Positions 52,448 to 62,709 of a stretch of DNA of 64,000 bases are shown piece by piece. The translations under genes were made by a program, and so were the position numbers. Each line of letters starts with the position of its first letter. Position 1 is the first letter of the stretch. Source of the stretch: Acuticoccus kalidii (GTDB taxonomy: Bacteria; Pseudomonadota; Alphaproteobacteria; Rhizobiales; Amorphaceae). The stretch is taken from the NCBI RefSeq assembly GCF_021556395.1, contig NZ_JAKGCS010000010.1, positions 186,001-250,000 of the forward strand, in the 5' to 3' direction. The notes beneath the pieces were generated by a model. That model was not told the origin of the DNA and made no database searches. It worked only from the letters and a program-made list of their open reading frames with translations.

Positions 52448-55400
52448 TGCATCTCCTCGCCGCCGACGCGCAGCGTATCGACGACGGTGAGGAGGCCGTT
52501 GACCTCGATCTGACGCCCGCGCCCATCGTCTTCCTGTCGGCTGCCGACGGGGAGATCACCGCACTCGTCCAGGCCGTGCACCGTCATCCCGGCGGGCCGG
52601 CTGTTCGCCTCGCGAGCCTCGCCTCGCTCACGCATCCGATGTCCGTCGACCTCCTGGCCGACAAGACGCTGCGCCACGCGAAGGTGATCGCCGTGCGCAT
52701 CCTCGGCGGCGAAGGGTACTTCGCCTATGGCGTCGAAACGCTGCGCCGGATCGCGGCCGAGACCGGGGCGAGGCTGATCATCGTTCCCGGCGAAGCGGCG
52801 TTCGACGAGGCGCTCGCCGCCCGCGGCACCGTTCCGCTGGAGGACGCCCGCCGCTTTCACGCTTATTGCCGCGAGGGCGGGCCGCACAACCGCGACCGCT
52901 CGCTCGCTTTCCTGCGCAGCTTCGTGGTGGACGCCCCGCTGCCACCGCCCGCGAGCGCGGTTCCCGCCGCCGGCCTTTACGCGCGCGGCACCGTTCTGCC
53001 CGACGCCGCGGGCCTCGACGTCTTCCCGGACGGGGCGCGTGTCGGTCTCGTCTTTTATCGTTCGCACCTGATGGACGGGCTCATCGGCGGGATCGACGCC
53101 CTTGTCGAAGGGCTCGCCGCGGCCGGATTGCGCCCGGTGCCGATCTTCGCCTCGAGCCTCAAGGACGAGGTGGCGGCCGCCGTCATCCGCTCCCTCCTCG
53201 AAGAGACCGGAGCGGACGTCGTCCTGACCACGATGGCGTTTTCCGCCGGGGGCGCCGGCTCGGCGCTCGACGATCATCGCCGGTTCGTCATCGAGGTCGT
53301 CCAGGCAAGCTCCGACATCGCGGCGTGGGAGGAGAGCGCCGCGGGCCTCGGCGTGCGCGATCTCACGATGAGCGTCGTCACGCCCGAGTTCGACGGCCGC
53401 GTCCTCTCCCGCGCCTTCGCCTTCAAGCAACGCGCGGAGCGGGATGAGGCGACCGGGGCCTTTCCTGTGGATTTCGCGGCGGTCCCCGACCGCGTCCGCT
53501 TCGTCGCCGCGCTCGCGGCCGCACACACGCGCCTCGTCGCGACCGAGGCGGGCGACAAGCGCGTCGCCTTGGTGCTCGCCAATTATCCCGGCAAAGACGG
53601 ACGCATCGCGAACGGGGTGGGGTTCGACACGCCCGCCTCGACCGTCAACGTCCTCGCCGCGCTCGAAAAGGCAGGATACGACGTCGCCGGCGCGCCGCGC
53701 GATGGGGCCGGGCTGATGGAGCGTCTTCTCGCCGGCCGGGCCGATCCGCCGGCGCGGCTTTCCCTTGCAACCTACAAAGCGTGGTTCGCGCGCCTTCCCG
53801 GGGCGGCGCGTGAGGCGGTCGAAACCGCCTGGGGCGCGGTCGAAGATGATCCGATGGTGCGTCACGAGGCGATCGCGATCCCCGCGCATCGCTTCGGCAA
53901 CGCGCTCGTCGCGATCCAGCCGACGCGGGCCTATGAGCGCGATCCGAAGGCGACTTATCACGATCCGGCGCTCGTCCCGACGCACGCTTATCTCGCTTTT
54001 TATCTCTATCTGCGCGAAACGTTCGGCGCCCATGCGGTGATCCACATGGGCAAGCACGGCAACATGGAGTGGCTGCCGGGCAAAGCCGTCGGCCTATCGG
54101 AAACGTGCTGGCCGGAGATCGCCTTCGGCCCGATGCCGCATCTTTATCCCTTCATCGTCAACGATCCGGGCGAGGGCACGCAGGCCAAACGCCGCGCCCA
54201 GGCCGTCATCGTCGACCATCTGACCCCCGCCATGACGCGGGCCGAAAGCCACGGGCGCGCCCTCGAGCTCGAAACGCTGATCGACGAGTATGCGCTCGCC
54301 CGCGCCCTCGATCCGAAACGCGCCGAACGACTCGCGGGCGATATTCTGGAGGTCGCCGAACGTCACGGCTTCGCGGCCGACCTCGCGCTCGACCTTGCCG
54401 ACCGGGACGCCGCGATCGCCGAACTCGATGCCCATATCTGCGATCTCAAGGAGATGCAGATCCGTGACGGGCTTCATATTCTCGGCGAAAGCCCGGCCGG
54501 CACCCAGCGGCGCGATCTCCTCGCCGCGATCGCCCGCGCGCCGCGAGGCGGCGGTCCGGCCGACGGCTCGCTATTGCGCGCGATCGCGGCCGATTTCGGC
54601 CTCGGCTTCGATCCCCTCGACGCCGCGATGGCCGAGACATGGACCGGTCCGCGCCCCAAGCCGCTCGATCATGCCGAGACGCCCTGGCGGACCGTCGGCG
54701 ACACGGTGGAGCGGCTCGAGGCCCACGCCGCTCTCCTCCTCGAAGGTGAGGTCGAGCCCGGCGAGACGGCCCGCCCGATCCTCGCCGCGATGGAGACGAT
54801 CGGCGCGGATCTCGACCGGTCCGGCCCGGCGGAGATTGCGGCGCTTCTCGGCGGTCTTGCCGGACGCTTCACGCCACCGGGGCCCTCCGGCGCGCCGACG
54901 CGGGGGCGGCCGGACGTGCTGCCCACCGGCCGCAACTTCTTCGCGGTGGACATTCGCGGCATTCCGACCCGCGCGGCCTGGGCGATCGGCTCGGCCGCGG
55001 CCGAGCGGGTGGTGGAGCGATACGTGATGGAAGAGGGCGATTGGCCGCGCTCCATCGTCCTCACCTGTTGGGGCACGGCGAACATGCGCACCGGCGGCGA
55101 CGATATCGCCCAGGCGCTCGCCCTCATCGGGGCGGAACCGGTCTGGGACGGAGCGCGCCTCACCGGCTTTACCGTGCGCAGCCTCTCCGAACTCGCGCGG
55201 CCTCGGGTCGACGTCACGCTCCGCGTGTCCGGTTTCTTCCGCGATGCCTTTCCCGAGCAGATCGCGCTGTTCGATTCGGCCGCCCGTGCCGTCGCCGAGC
55301 GCGACGAGCCGGACGACCAGAACCCCGTCCGCGCCCGCTTCCGCGAATCCGGCGGCGAAATTTCCGTCTTCGGCGCGATGCCGGGCGCGTATGGGGCGGG

Positions 55401-56067
55401 CCTCCAAGCCCTCATCGACACCGGGGCGTGGGAGGGGCGCGCCGATCTCGCCGAGGCCTTCGTCGCCTGGGGGCGTTACGCCTACGGCAAGGGCCGCGCG
55501 GGTGACGTTGCCGAGGACGCGCTTCGCCAACGTTTGTCGGGGATCGACGCGGTCGTCCAGGCACAGGACAATCGCGAACACGACATCCTCGACAGCGATG
55601 ATTATTACCAGTTCGAGGGCGGTCTCGCTGCCGCGGTCGAGGCGGCCTCGGGCCGTGCGCCGGTCAGCCTCCATGTCGACACGAGCCGCGCCGAGCGGCC
55701 CGTCGCCCGTACGCTCGCAGAGGAAATCGCCCGCGTCGTGCGTGGCCGGGCGGCGAATCCGAAGTGGATCGCGGGCGTGATGCGGCACGGCTATAAAGGC
55801 GCGTTCGAGATCGCGGCGACGGTCGACTATCTCTTCGCCTTCGCCGCGACCACCAACGCCGTCGCCGATCACCACTTCGACCAGGTCTATGAGGCCTATC
55901 TCGAAGACGAGGCGGTGGCCGCCTTCCTCGCAGAGGCGAATCGCCCGGCGCTCGAAGAAATTCGCGCCCGGTTCGCCGAAGCGATCGAACGCGGGTTATG
56001 GTCCCCCAAGAAGAACAGCGTTCACGCGCGCCTCGACGCGCTCATGACACCCGAGACGAGCCTATGA
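52447..56067 (+). CDS. cobN: cobaltochelatase subunit CobN
   Basis: A 1206-residue large subunit that binds hydrogenobyrinic acid a,c-diamide and inserts cobalt with CobS and CobT. Characteristic stretches are HMGKHGNMEWLPGKAVGLSETCWPE, IRDGLHILGESP, TGRNFFAVDIRGIPTRAAW and LTCWGTANMRTGGDDIAQALALIG. It is slightly shorter than some CobN proteins but complete at both ends. The start shares one base with the cobW stop. cobS and cobT are not in the window. Confidence 0.97.
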   Translation: MHLLAADAQRIDDGEEAVDLDLTPAPIVFLSAADGEITALVQAVHRHPGGPAVRLASLASLTHPMSVDLLADKTLRHAKVIAVRILGGEGYFAYGVETLRRIAAETGARLIIVPGEAAFDEALAARGTVPLEDARRFHAYCREGGPHNRDRSLAFLRSFVVDAPLPPPASAVPAAGLYARGTVLPDAAGLDVFPDGARVGLVFYRSHLMDGLIGGIDALVEGLAAAGLRPVPIFASSLKDEVAAAVIRSLLEETGADVVLTTMAFSAGGAGSALDDHRRFVIEVVQASSDIAAWEESAAGLGVRDLTMSVVTPEFDGRVLSRAFAFKQRAERDEATGAFPVDFAAVPDRVRFVAALAAAHTRLVATEAGDKRVALVLANYPGKDGRIANGVGFDTPASTVNVLAALEKAGYDVAGAPRDGAGLMERLLAGRADPPARLSLATYKAWFARLPGAAREAVETAWGAVEDDPMVRHEAIAIPAHRFGNALVAIQPTRAYERDPKATYHDPALVPTHAYLAFYLYLRETFGAHAVIHMGKHGNMEWLPGKAVGLSETCWPEIAFGPMPHLYPFIVNDPGEGTQAKRRAQAVIVDHLTPAMTRAESHGRALELETLIDEYALARALDPKRAERLAGDILEVAERHGFAADLALDLADRDAAIAELDAHICDLKEMQIRDGLHILGESPAGTQRRDLLAAIARAPRGGGPADGSLLRAIAADFGLGFDPLDAAMAETWTGPRPKPLDHAETPWRTVGDTVERLEAHAALLLEGEVEPGETARPILAAMETIGADLDRSGPAEIAALLGGLAGRFTPPGPSGAPTRGRPDVLPTGRNFFAVDIRGIPTRAAWAIGSAAAERVVERYVMEEGDWPRSIVLTCWGTANMRTGGDDIAQALALIGAEPVWDGARLTGFTVRSLSELARPRVDVTLRVSGFFRDAFPEQIALFDSAARAVAERDEPDDQNPVRARFRESGGEISVFGAMPGAYGAGLQALIDTGAWEGRADLAEAFVAWGRYAYGKGRAGDVAEDALRQRLSGIDAVVQAQDNREHDILDSDDYYQFEGGLAAAVEAASGRAPVSLHVDTSRAERPVARTLAEEIARVVRGRAANPKWIAGVMRHGYKGAFEIAATVDYLFAFAATTNAVADHHFDQVYEAYLEDEAVAAFLAEANRPALEEIRARFAEAIERGLWSPKKNSVHARLDALMTPETSL

Positions 56068-56675
56068 CCGATACCGAACTCGACGCGCGCCATGCCGAGA
56101 AGATGCGTAAGAAGAAGGCGGCGCGGGACAAGATCCTTGCCACGAAGACGATCGAGAAGGGTCTCGTCATCGTCCATACCGGCAAGGGTAAGGGCAAATC
56201 GACGGCCGCCTTCGGCATGGTGATGCGCGCCGTCGGGCACGGCATGAATGTCGCCGTCGTCCAGTTCATCAAGGGAAAGATCGAGACGGGCGAAAAGGTC
56301 GTCCTCGATCGATTCGCCGATCAGGTGACGGTGAAGCGGATGGGCGAGGGGTTCACCTGGGAGACGCAGGACCGTCAGCGCGATATCGCCGCGGCGCAAT
56401 CGGCGTGGGAGGCGGCGAAGGCGATGATCCTTTCGGGCGACTACCGCATGGTTCTGCTCGACGAGCTCAACATCGTCCTCAGATATGATTATCTCGACGT
56501 CGCCGAGGTCGCGGCCTTCTTGCGGGACGAGAAGCCGGATGATGTCCACGTCATCATCACGGGACGCAATGCGAAAGACGAATTGATCGAGATCGCCGAT
56601 CTCGTCACCGAGATGACGATGGTGAAGCATCCGTTTCGATCCGGCGTCAAACCGCAGCCGGGCATCGAATTCTAG
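56064..56675 (+). CDS. cobO: cob(I)yrinic acid a,c-diamide adenosyltransferase
   Basis: A 203-residue adenosyltransferase (BtuR/CobO family). It has the N-terminal P-loop IVHTGKGKGKSTAAFGMVMRAVGHG and the segment VLLDELNIVLRYDYLDV. It attaches adenosyl to the corrin cobalt. ATG 56064 overlaps the cobN stop (ATGA); the longer frame from 55998 would only overlap cobN. Confidence 0.96.
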   Translation: MTDTELDARHAEKMRKKKAARDKILATKTIEKGLVIVHTGKGKGKSTAAFGMVMRAVGHGMNVAVVQFIKGKIETGEKVVLDRFADQVTVKRMGEGFTWETQDRQRDIAAAQSAWEAAKAMILSGDYRMVLLDELNIVLRYDYLDVAEVAAFLRDEKPDDVHVIITGRNAKDELIEIADLVTEMTMVKHPFRSGVKPQPGIEF

Positions 56676-56691
56676 CGCGATGGCACGCCGC

Positions 56692-56721
56692 TCGCTGGAT
56701 GGTCGTGAGACCGTCCAGCGA
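56692..56721. terminator. hairpin after cobO
   Basis: A 13-bp stem (one G-U pair) with the loop GTGA, 16 bases after the cobO stop and before the convergent lipoprotein gene. It can serve as terminator for either side; no U-run is seen. Confidence 0.55.
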
Positions 56722-56784
56722 GGCGGGGCCAGCGGAGCGGACCGATGGCCGCTCCGTCGGACCGTCAGGCCCTGGATCTGTCGA

Positions 56785-57042
56785 TCAGGGGCAGACGACG
56801 GGTTCGCCGTACTGGTTGACGCAGTTGCGCGGCGCGGTCGCTGCGCCGACGAGCGCACCACCGGCGGCGCTGGCCGCGGCGACGCCGAGGGTCGTGCCGG
56901 GGTTGGCACCGGCTGCGGCGGCGATCAGCGCGCCCGTGCCGCCACCAACGGCGCCACCCACCAACGCGCGGTCGGTCTGGCTGTTGCTGTTGCAGGCGGC
57001 GAGGCCGGCCACCATCGCCATAGCGAGCAGAACTTTCTTCAT
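56785..57042 (-). CDS. small glycine-zipper lipoprotein
   Basis: An 85-residue protein with a lipoprotein signal (MKKVLLAMAMVAGLAAC; lipobox LAAC, Cys17). The mature part has glycine-zipper repeats (GGAVGGGTGALIAAAAG and AAASAAGGALVGAA) and a C-terminal NCVNQYGEPVVCP with two Cys that could pair. It starts after GGAGTAAACTG. It interrupts the cobalamin genes and is probably unrelated to them; envelope location is predicted. Confidence 0.85.
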   Translation of the reverse strand: MKKVLLAMAMVAGLAACNSNSQTDRALVGGAVGGGTGALIAAAAGANPGTTLGVAAASAAGGALVGAATAPRNCVNQYGEPVVCP

Positions 57043-57156
57043 CAGTTTACTCCAGGGCTTCTCTCGCCGCGAACCGCGCGGCTAGGACTCTTCAAATCAC
57101 GGCCCGTCCATTAACGCCAGATGAAGGGACGGTGCGCCATCGGATGAGGTCGGACG

Positions 57157-58638
57157 ATGACCACAGCCTCGTTGATGATCCAGGGAACGGGCTCCGATGT
57201 CGGTAAGTCTCTCCTTGTGGCGGGATTGTGTCGCGCCTTTTTCCAGCGTGGGCTTAGGGTTAATCCCTTCAAACCACAAAATATGTCAAACAATGCGGCG
57301 GCGACACCTGATTATGGGGAGATTGGCCGGGCGCAGATGCTTCAAGCCCGCGCCGCTCATCGGCCGGCCTCAGTTCACATGAACCCTGTGCTCCTAAAGC
57401 CGCAGTCGGAAACCGGCGCACAAGTGGTGGTGCAGGGCCGCGTGATGGCGACGACGGCGGCCCGCGACTATGCCGCCTTGAAGCCGCAGTTGATGGCGCC
57501 GGTGCTCGACAGCTTCGCCCGTGTCGGCGAAGGCGTCGATCTCGTCCTCGTCGAGGGGGCGGGAAGCCCGGCCGAGATCAATCTGCGCGCGGGCGATATC
57601 GCCAATATGGGCTTCGCGCTCGCCGCCTCCGTTCCGGTCGTCCTGTGCGCGGACATCTCGCGCGGCGGGGTGATCGCCAATCTCGTCGGGACGGCGGCGG
57701 TGCTCGAACCGCCGGAGCGGGCGGCGGTGAAGGGCTTCCTGGTCAACAAATTCCGCGGTGATGTGAGCCTCTTTGCGGACGGTGAGCGGGCGATCGCGGA
57801 GCGGACGGGCTGGCCCTCGCTCGGCGTCGTGCCGTGGTTCGCGGCGGCGTCCTCGCTCCCGGCGGAGGACACGCTCGGCCTCACGGGCGGCGATGATCGG
57901 CGGGACGGGCTCAAGGTGGTGATGCCGCGGCTGCCGCACATCGCGAATTTCGACGATTGCGACCCGTTGCGGCTCGAGCCGGGCGTTGCCTTCCACCTCG
58001 TTCCGATCGATGAGCCGCTGCCGGCCGATACCGATCTCGTTCTCCTGCCGGGCTCCAAATCGACCGTCGCCGACACGCGCGCGCTGATCGCGGCCGGTTG
58101 GAAGGCCGATCTGACGGCGCATGTGCGACGGGGTGGCCGCGTGATCGGATTGTGCGGCGGCTATCAGATGCTGGGGCGTCTCATCCGCGATCCGGCCGGT
58201 CATGAGGGGCCGCCGGGTGAGATCGAAGGGCTCGGTCTTCTCGACATCGTCACCGAACTCAAGGCGCCGAAGACGACGCGCGAGAGCCGCGGCGTCGCGC
58301 GCCTTCCGGGGGCGGCGGGAATCGCGGTGTCGGGCTACCGCATCCATATGGGGGTGACGGAGGGGCCGGACACCGCCCGTCCGCTGGTCGAACTCGTGGA
58401 GGGGCCGGACGGCGCGATCTCCGCCGACGGGCGCGTGATGGGGGCCTATCTACACGGCCTCTTCGGGGAGGACGATTTCCGCGGCGCCTTTCTCGCTCTA
58501 TTGGGCACCGCATCCGACCTTCATTATGAGCGTCGGATCGAGGCGACGCTCGATGCGCTGGCGGCGCATCTGGAGGCGTCGATCGACCTCGACCGGCTCT
58601 TCGAGATCGCTCAGAAGAGGATCGCGATCAGCGCGTAG
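57157..58638 (+). CDS. cobQ: cobyric acid synthase
   Basis: A 493-residue amidotransferase that amidates side chains b, d, e and g of the corrin. The N-terminal part is a BioD-like ATPase ([32 protein letters not shown]); the C-terminal part is a type 1 glutaminase ([13 protein letters not shown] with the nucleophile Cys; MGAYLHGLF with the His). Its last 28 bases overlap the end of convergent cobD. No cobalamin riboswitch box is seen before it. Confidence 0.97.
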   Translation: MTTASLMIQGTGSDVGKSLLVAGLCRAFFQRGLRVNPFKPQNMSNNAAATPDYGEIGRAQMLQARAAHRPASVHMNPVLLKPQSETGAQVVVQGRVMATTAARDYAALKPQLMAPVLDSFARVGEGVDLVLVEGAGSPAEINLRAGDIANMGFALAASVPVVLCADISRGGVIANLVGTAAVLEPPERAAVKGFLVNKFRGDVSLFADGERAIAERTGWPSLGVVPWFAAASSLPAEDTLGLTGGDDRRDGLKVVMPRLPHIANFDDCDPLRLEPGVAFHLVPIDEPLPADTDLVLLPGSKSTVADTRALIAAGWKADLTAHVRRGGRVIGLCGGYQMLGRLIRDPAGHEGPPGEIEGLGLLDIVTELKAPKTTRESRGVARLPGAAGIAVSGYRIHMGVTEGPDTARPLVELVEGPDGAISADGRVMGAYLHGLFGEDDFRGAFLALLGTASDLHYERRIEATLDALAAHLEASIDLDRLFEIAQKRIAISA

Positions 58639-59528
58639 AACACAATCTGGAACGCGCCGGCGACGTTGCCGACCCGGATGCCGCGGCGAATGTCCGCAAA
58701 GCGCGCCGTCCGCCCGTTCGGATGGAGCCAGACCCCATCCACACGCTCGCCCTCGTAGCTGCGCGGCCCACCGAGGGCGACGTCGAGCCGGTAGGCGAGG
58801 GCCGCCTCCGGCCAACCGGCATTCGGGGAGACGTGCATCTCCGCCGTCTCGATGATCCGCTCGCGCAGGCGAAAGAGGCGCGGGGCGGTGAGGGCGATGA
58901 GGAATGCGGTGATCCGCGCCGGCACGAAGTTCATCGCGTCGTCGAGCCGGGCGGCCGCCCAGCCGAACGCGCCATGGCGCTCGGTGCGGTGGCCGATCAT
59001 GGAATCGGCGGTGTTCACCACTTTATAGGCGACGAGGCCCGGCAGACCGCCGATCGCGAGCCAGAACGCGGGCGCGACGACACCGTCCGAAAGGCTCTCG
59101 GCGAGCGTTTCGAGGCTCGCGCGCGACACCCCGGCCTCGTCGAGCGTCGAGACGTCCCGGCCGACCACCATCGAGACCGCGGTGCGCGCCTCCTCGATCG
59201 TTCCGGCGTCTGCGACACGGGCGACATGCTCATTAAGGCTCTTGTGGGCGATGAGGCTGCTCGCGACCACGCCGATCGCGAGGCTTCCGAGAAGCCCCGG
59301 CAGGATGCCGAGAACGCCGGCGAGGAGCGCCACCGGAATGGCGAAGGCGAGGATCGCGGCGGCGATCGCGACAACCCCCTTCGCCTTGCGCGAGCCGCCC
59401 CAGTTGAGCGCTTGATCGAGCCAGTCGATCAGCGAGCCGAACCAGGTGACGGGATGGCCGGTGCGGCTCCAGGCGCGCGCCGGATCCCCGAAGATCGCAT
59501 CGATGACGAGGGCGAAGACGACGCTCAT
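58611..59528 (-). CDS. cobD: adenosylcobinamide-phosphate synthase CobD/CbiB
   Basis: A 305-residue polytopic membrane protein that joins aminopropanol (phosphate) to adenosylcobyric acid. Segments [63 protein letters not shown] and [19 protein letters not shown] are typical. The frame is open further upstream, but ATG 59528 overlaps the cobC stop (ATGA). Its 3' end overlaps cobQ on the other strand. Confidence 0.95.
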   Translation of the reverse strand: MSVVFALVIDAIFGDPARAWSRTGHPVTWFGSLIDWLDQALNWGGSRKAKGVVAIAAAILAFAIPVALLAGVLGILPGLLGSLAIGVVASSLIAHKSLNEHVARVADAGTIEEARTAVSMVVGRDVSTLDEAGVSRASLETLAESLSDGVVAPAFWLAIGGLPGLVAYKVVNTADSMIGHRTERHGAFGWAAARLDDAMNFVPARITAFLIALTAPRLFRLRERIIETAEMHVSPNAGWPEAALAYRLDVALGGPRSYEGERVDGVWLHPNGRTARFADIRRGIRVGNVAGAFQIVFYALIAILF

Positions 59529-60523
59529 TCGGGCCTTTCTCCGATGTGGGCAAGTGCGGCTTCGAGGCGCGGCAAGGCCTCCCCCGGAAGGCCGATACGG
59601 AGCCGCCTCGGGTGCGTGGGGAAGATCCGCGTCCAAATGCCCTCGCGGGCGAGCGCGGCGTGCCAGGCGGCGGCGTCCTCGGTCTCCACGAGGCGGAAGA
59701 GGTCCGTCCCGCCGACGACTGTGAGGCCCGCTGTGGCGAGCGCACCGTCGAGCTCGGCCCGCTCCCGCGCGAGGCGCTCCCGCATGGCGGCCGCCCATGG
59801 CGCGTCGGCAAGCGCACGGGCGCCGATTTCAAGGGCCGGGCCGGAGACCGCCCAGGGACCGAGCGCGGCCCGCAATGGCGCGATGGCCTCCGCCGGGCCG
59901 ATCGCAAAGCCGAGACGAAGCCCGGCAAGGCCGTAGAATTTGCCGAAGCTCTTGAGGACCAGGGTGCGAGCTGTCCCGGCGGCGGTCCGCTCGGGGGCGA
60001 GATCGCCGAACGCCTCGTCGACGACGAGCGCGATCGCCTCGCTTTGCGTCGCGGCGGCATGGGCGGCGAGGCGGTCGGCGGCGACGAAGCGGCCATCGGG
60101 GTTGTTCGGGTTGACGATCACCGTGAGCCCGGTCGCGGGCGCGTCGTCGATCGTCGGCACGGTCGTGGTCGGCGCGTGGCGCGACCAGATCGCCGCGTGC
60201 TCCTGGTAGGTCGGGCCGATCACCGTGACGCGGGTGGCGGGTAGGCAATGCGGCAGCCATTGGAGGATCGCTTGCGTGCCGGGCGCGGCGACGATGTCGG
60301 CATCATCCGGCACGTGGTAGGCGCGGCGGGCGGCGTCGCGGAGGCGGTCATCGGCCTCGCGTTGCGGCAACGGCCGCAGGACGTCGGGCGCGAACGCGGC
60401 GGGATAGGCGTGCGGGTTGATGCCCGTCGAAAGATCGAGGATCGGCCCGTCGCCGCCATGGGCGCGCGCATCGGCCAACTCGCCGCCATGAATGATCGCC
60501 AAAACCGTCTCTCCCTTTGCCAC
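59525..60523 (-). CDS. cobC: threonine-phosphate decarboxylase-like aminotransferase CobC
   Basis: A 332-residue fold-type I PLP enzyme that makes the aminopropanol part of the nucleotide loop. It has the PLP lysine in VLKSFGKFYGLAGLRLGFAIG, the NPNNPDGR motif and the Arg of LRIGLPG. The listed start is GTG 60523; a TTG at 60502 with GGGAGAG 8 bases upstream gives a start at AIIHGGEL and may be the true one. It overlaps cobD by 4 bases. Confidence 0.93.
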   Translation of the reverse strand: MAKGETVLAIIHGGELADARAHGGDGPILDLSTGINPHAYPAAFAPDVLRPLPQREADDRLRDAARRAYHVPDDADIVAAPGTQAILQWLPHCLPATRVTVIGPTYQEHAAIWSRHAPTTTVPTIDDAPATGLTVIVNPNNPDGRFVAADRLAAHAAATQSEAIALVVDEAFGDLAPERTAAGTARTLVLKSFGKFYGLAGLRLGFAIGPAEAIAPLRAALGPWAVSGPALEIGARALADAPWAAAMRERLARERAELDGALATAGLTVVGGTDLFRLVETEDAAAWHAALAREGIWTRIFPTHPRRLRIGLPGEALPRLEAALAHIGERPE

Positions 60524-60680
60524 AGGGGATGCGCGGCGCGGGCCCGGGCGTCAACGGCGCGGCATCGGGCGGGCGTGGATTTCTGGCACGCGGAGCGTGG
60601 GCCCGGCTCAAAAGAAAGGCGGCCCAAAAAGAAAGGCGGCCAAGTCGTTCGACGAGGCCGCCAGTCGAGCGCTTAAGGCG

Positions 60681-60710
60681 CAAGAAAGGAGGAAGGCGGA
60701 GCCTTCCTCC
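60681..60710 (-). terminator. intrinsic terminator after glnA
   Basis: On the minus strand a perfect 10-bp stem GGAGGAAGGC / GCCTTCCTCC with a 3-base loop is followed by TTTCTT, 12 bases after the glnA stop. Confidence 0.8.
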
Positions 60711-60721
60711 GAAGGGTCCGA

Positions 60722-62131
60722 TCAGACCGAGTAATAGAGGTCGAACTCGACCGGGTGCGGCGTCATCTCGTACCGCATGTTCTCTTCCATCTTGAGCTCG
60801 ATGTACGCGTCGATCTGGTCGTCGTCGAACACGCCGCCGGCCTTCAGGAAGTCGCGGTCGGCATCGACGGCGCCCAGCGCTTCGCGCAGCGAGCTGCAGA
60901 CGGTCGGGATGCCGAGGAGCTCTTCCGGCGGAAGGTCATAAAGATCCTTGTCCATCGGGTCGCCCGGATGGATGCGGTTCTTGATGCCGTCGAGGCCGGC
61001 CATGCACATCGCCGCATAGGCGAGATAGGGGTTCGCCGACGGATCCGGGAAACGGACCTCGAGGCGCTTGCCCTTCGGCGAAGACGCGATCGGAATACGG
61101 CAGGAGGCGGAGCGGTTGCGCGCCGAGTAGGCGAGGAGGACCGGCGCCTCATAACCCGGGACGAGACGCTTATAGGAGTTCGTCGACGGGTTGGTGAAGG
61201 CGTTGAGGGCCTTCGCGTGCTTCAGGATACCGCCGATATAGAACAGGCAGTTTTCCGAAAGGTCGGCATAAAGGTTGCCGGCGAAGGTCGGCTGACCGTC
61301 CTTCCAGATCGACTGGTGGACGTGCATGCCCGTGCCGTTGTCGCCGAAGACCGGCTTCGGCATGAACGTCGCCGTCTTGCCGTAGGCGTTCGCGACCTGA
61401 TGCACGACGTACTTGTAGATCTGCATCTTGTCGGCGATGAGGGTCAGCGTGTCGAACTTGAGGCCGAGCTCGTGCTGGGCTGCCGCCACCTCGTGGTGGT
61501 GCTTTTCGACGGTGACGCCCATTTCGGTCATGACCGAGAGCATCTCGGAGCGCATGTCCTGGGCCGAATCGATCGGCGGCACGGGGAAGTAGCCGCCCTT
61601 CGTACGGGGACGGTGGCCGAGATTGCCCGTCTCGTACTCGGTCGACATGTTGGAGGGCAGCTCGGACGAATCGAGCTGGAAGCCCGTGTTGTACGGATCC
61701 GCGGCGAAGCGGACGTCGTCGAACACGAAGAATTCGGCTTCCGGGCCCATGGTGATGGTGTCACCGAAGCCGCCGGACTTCACGTAGGCCTCGGCCTTCT
61801 TGGCCGTGGTGCGCGGGTCGCGGTTGTAGGCCTCGCCGGTCGACGGCTCCAGGATGTCGCAGAACAGCGCCATCGTGGTCTGCGCGAAGAACGGGTCGAT
61901 ATGGGCGGTTTCGGGATCCGGCATGAGGATCATGTCGGACTCGTTGATCGCCTTCCAGCCAGCGATCGACGAACCGTCAAACATCGTGCCATCGGCGAAG
62001 ATGTCTTCGTCGATCATCGTCACGTCCATCGTGACGTGTTGCATTTTGCCGCGCGGATCCGTGAAGCGCAGATCGACGAACTTTACATCTTTATCTTTGA
62101 GGTCTCTCAGGACTTCTTGCGCTGTGCTCAT
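60722..62131 (-). CDS. glnA: glutamine synthetase, type I
   Basis: A 469-residue enzyme that makes glutamine from glutamate, ammonium and ATP; active as a dodecamer. It has the N-terminal [20 protein letters not shown], the metal-site [12 protein letters not shown] and the ATP/ammonia region [12 protein letters not shown]. The C-terminal [10 protein letters not shown] contains the Tyr that is adenylylated in GS-I. ATG 62131 is used; the frame opens 2 codons earlier at TTG. It lies 44 bases after glnB, so the two form one operon. Confidence 0.98.
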   Translation of the reverse strand: MSTAQEVLRDLKDKDVKFVDLRFTDPRGKMQHVTMDVTMIDEDIFADGTMFDGSSIAGWKAINESDMILMPDPETAHIDPFFAQTTMALFCDILEPSTGEAYNRDPRTTAKKAEAYVKSGGFGDTITMGPEAEFFVFDDVRFAADPYNTGFQLDSSELPSNMSTEYETGNLGHRPRTKGGYFPVPPIDSAQDMRSEMLSVMTEMGVTVEKHHHEVAAAQHELGLKFDTLTLIADKMQIYKYVVHQVANAYGKTATFMPKPVFGDNGTGMHVHQSIWKDGQPTFAGNLYADLSENCLFYIGGILKHAKALNAFTNPSTNSYKRLVPGYEAPVLLAYSARNRSASCRIPIASSPKGKRLEVRFPDPSANPYLAYAAMCMAGLDGIKNRIHPGDPMDKDLYDLPPEELLGIPTVCSSLREALGAVDADRDFLKAGGVFDDDQIDAYIELKMEENMRYEMTPHPVEFDLYYSV

Positions 62132-62175
62132 TGGCAATCGCTTTCTATGGGCTTCTGACGCTTCTGGTGGTGGGG

Positions 62176-62595
<420 letters not shown>

Positions 62596-62709
62596 TCAGC
62601 GTTATGGGTTCAAAACGGGCATGTGCCCGAGCTGGTGGCAGCTTTTGTGATTATTATTTAGTCGGAGTGATTACAAGATGTGCACATTGTTCGGGTGTCA
62701 GGGATTTTT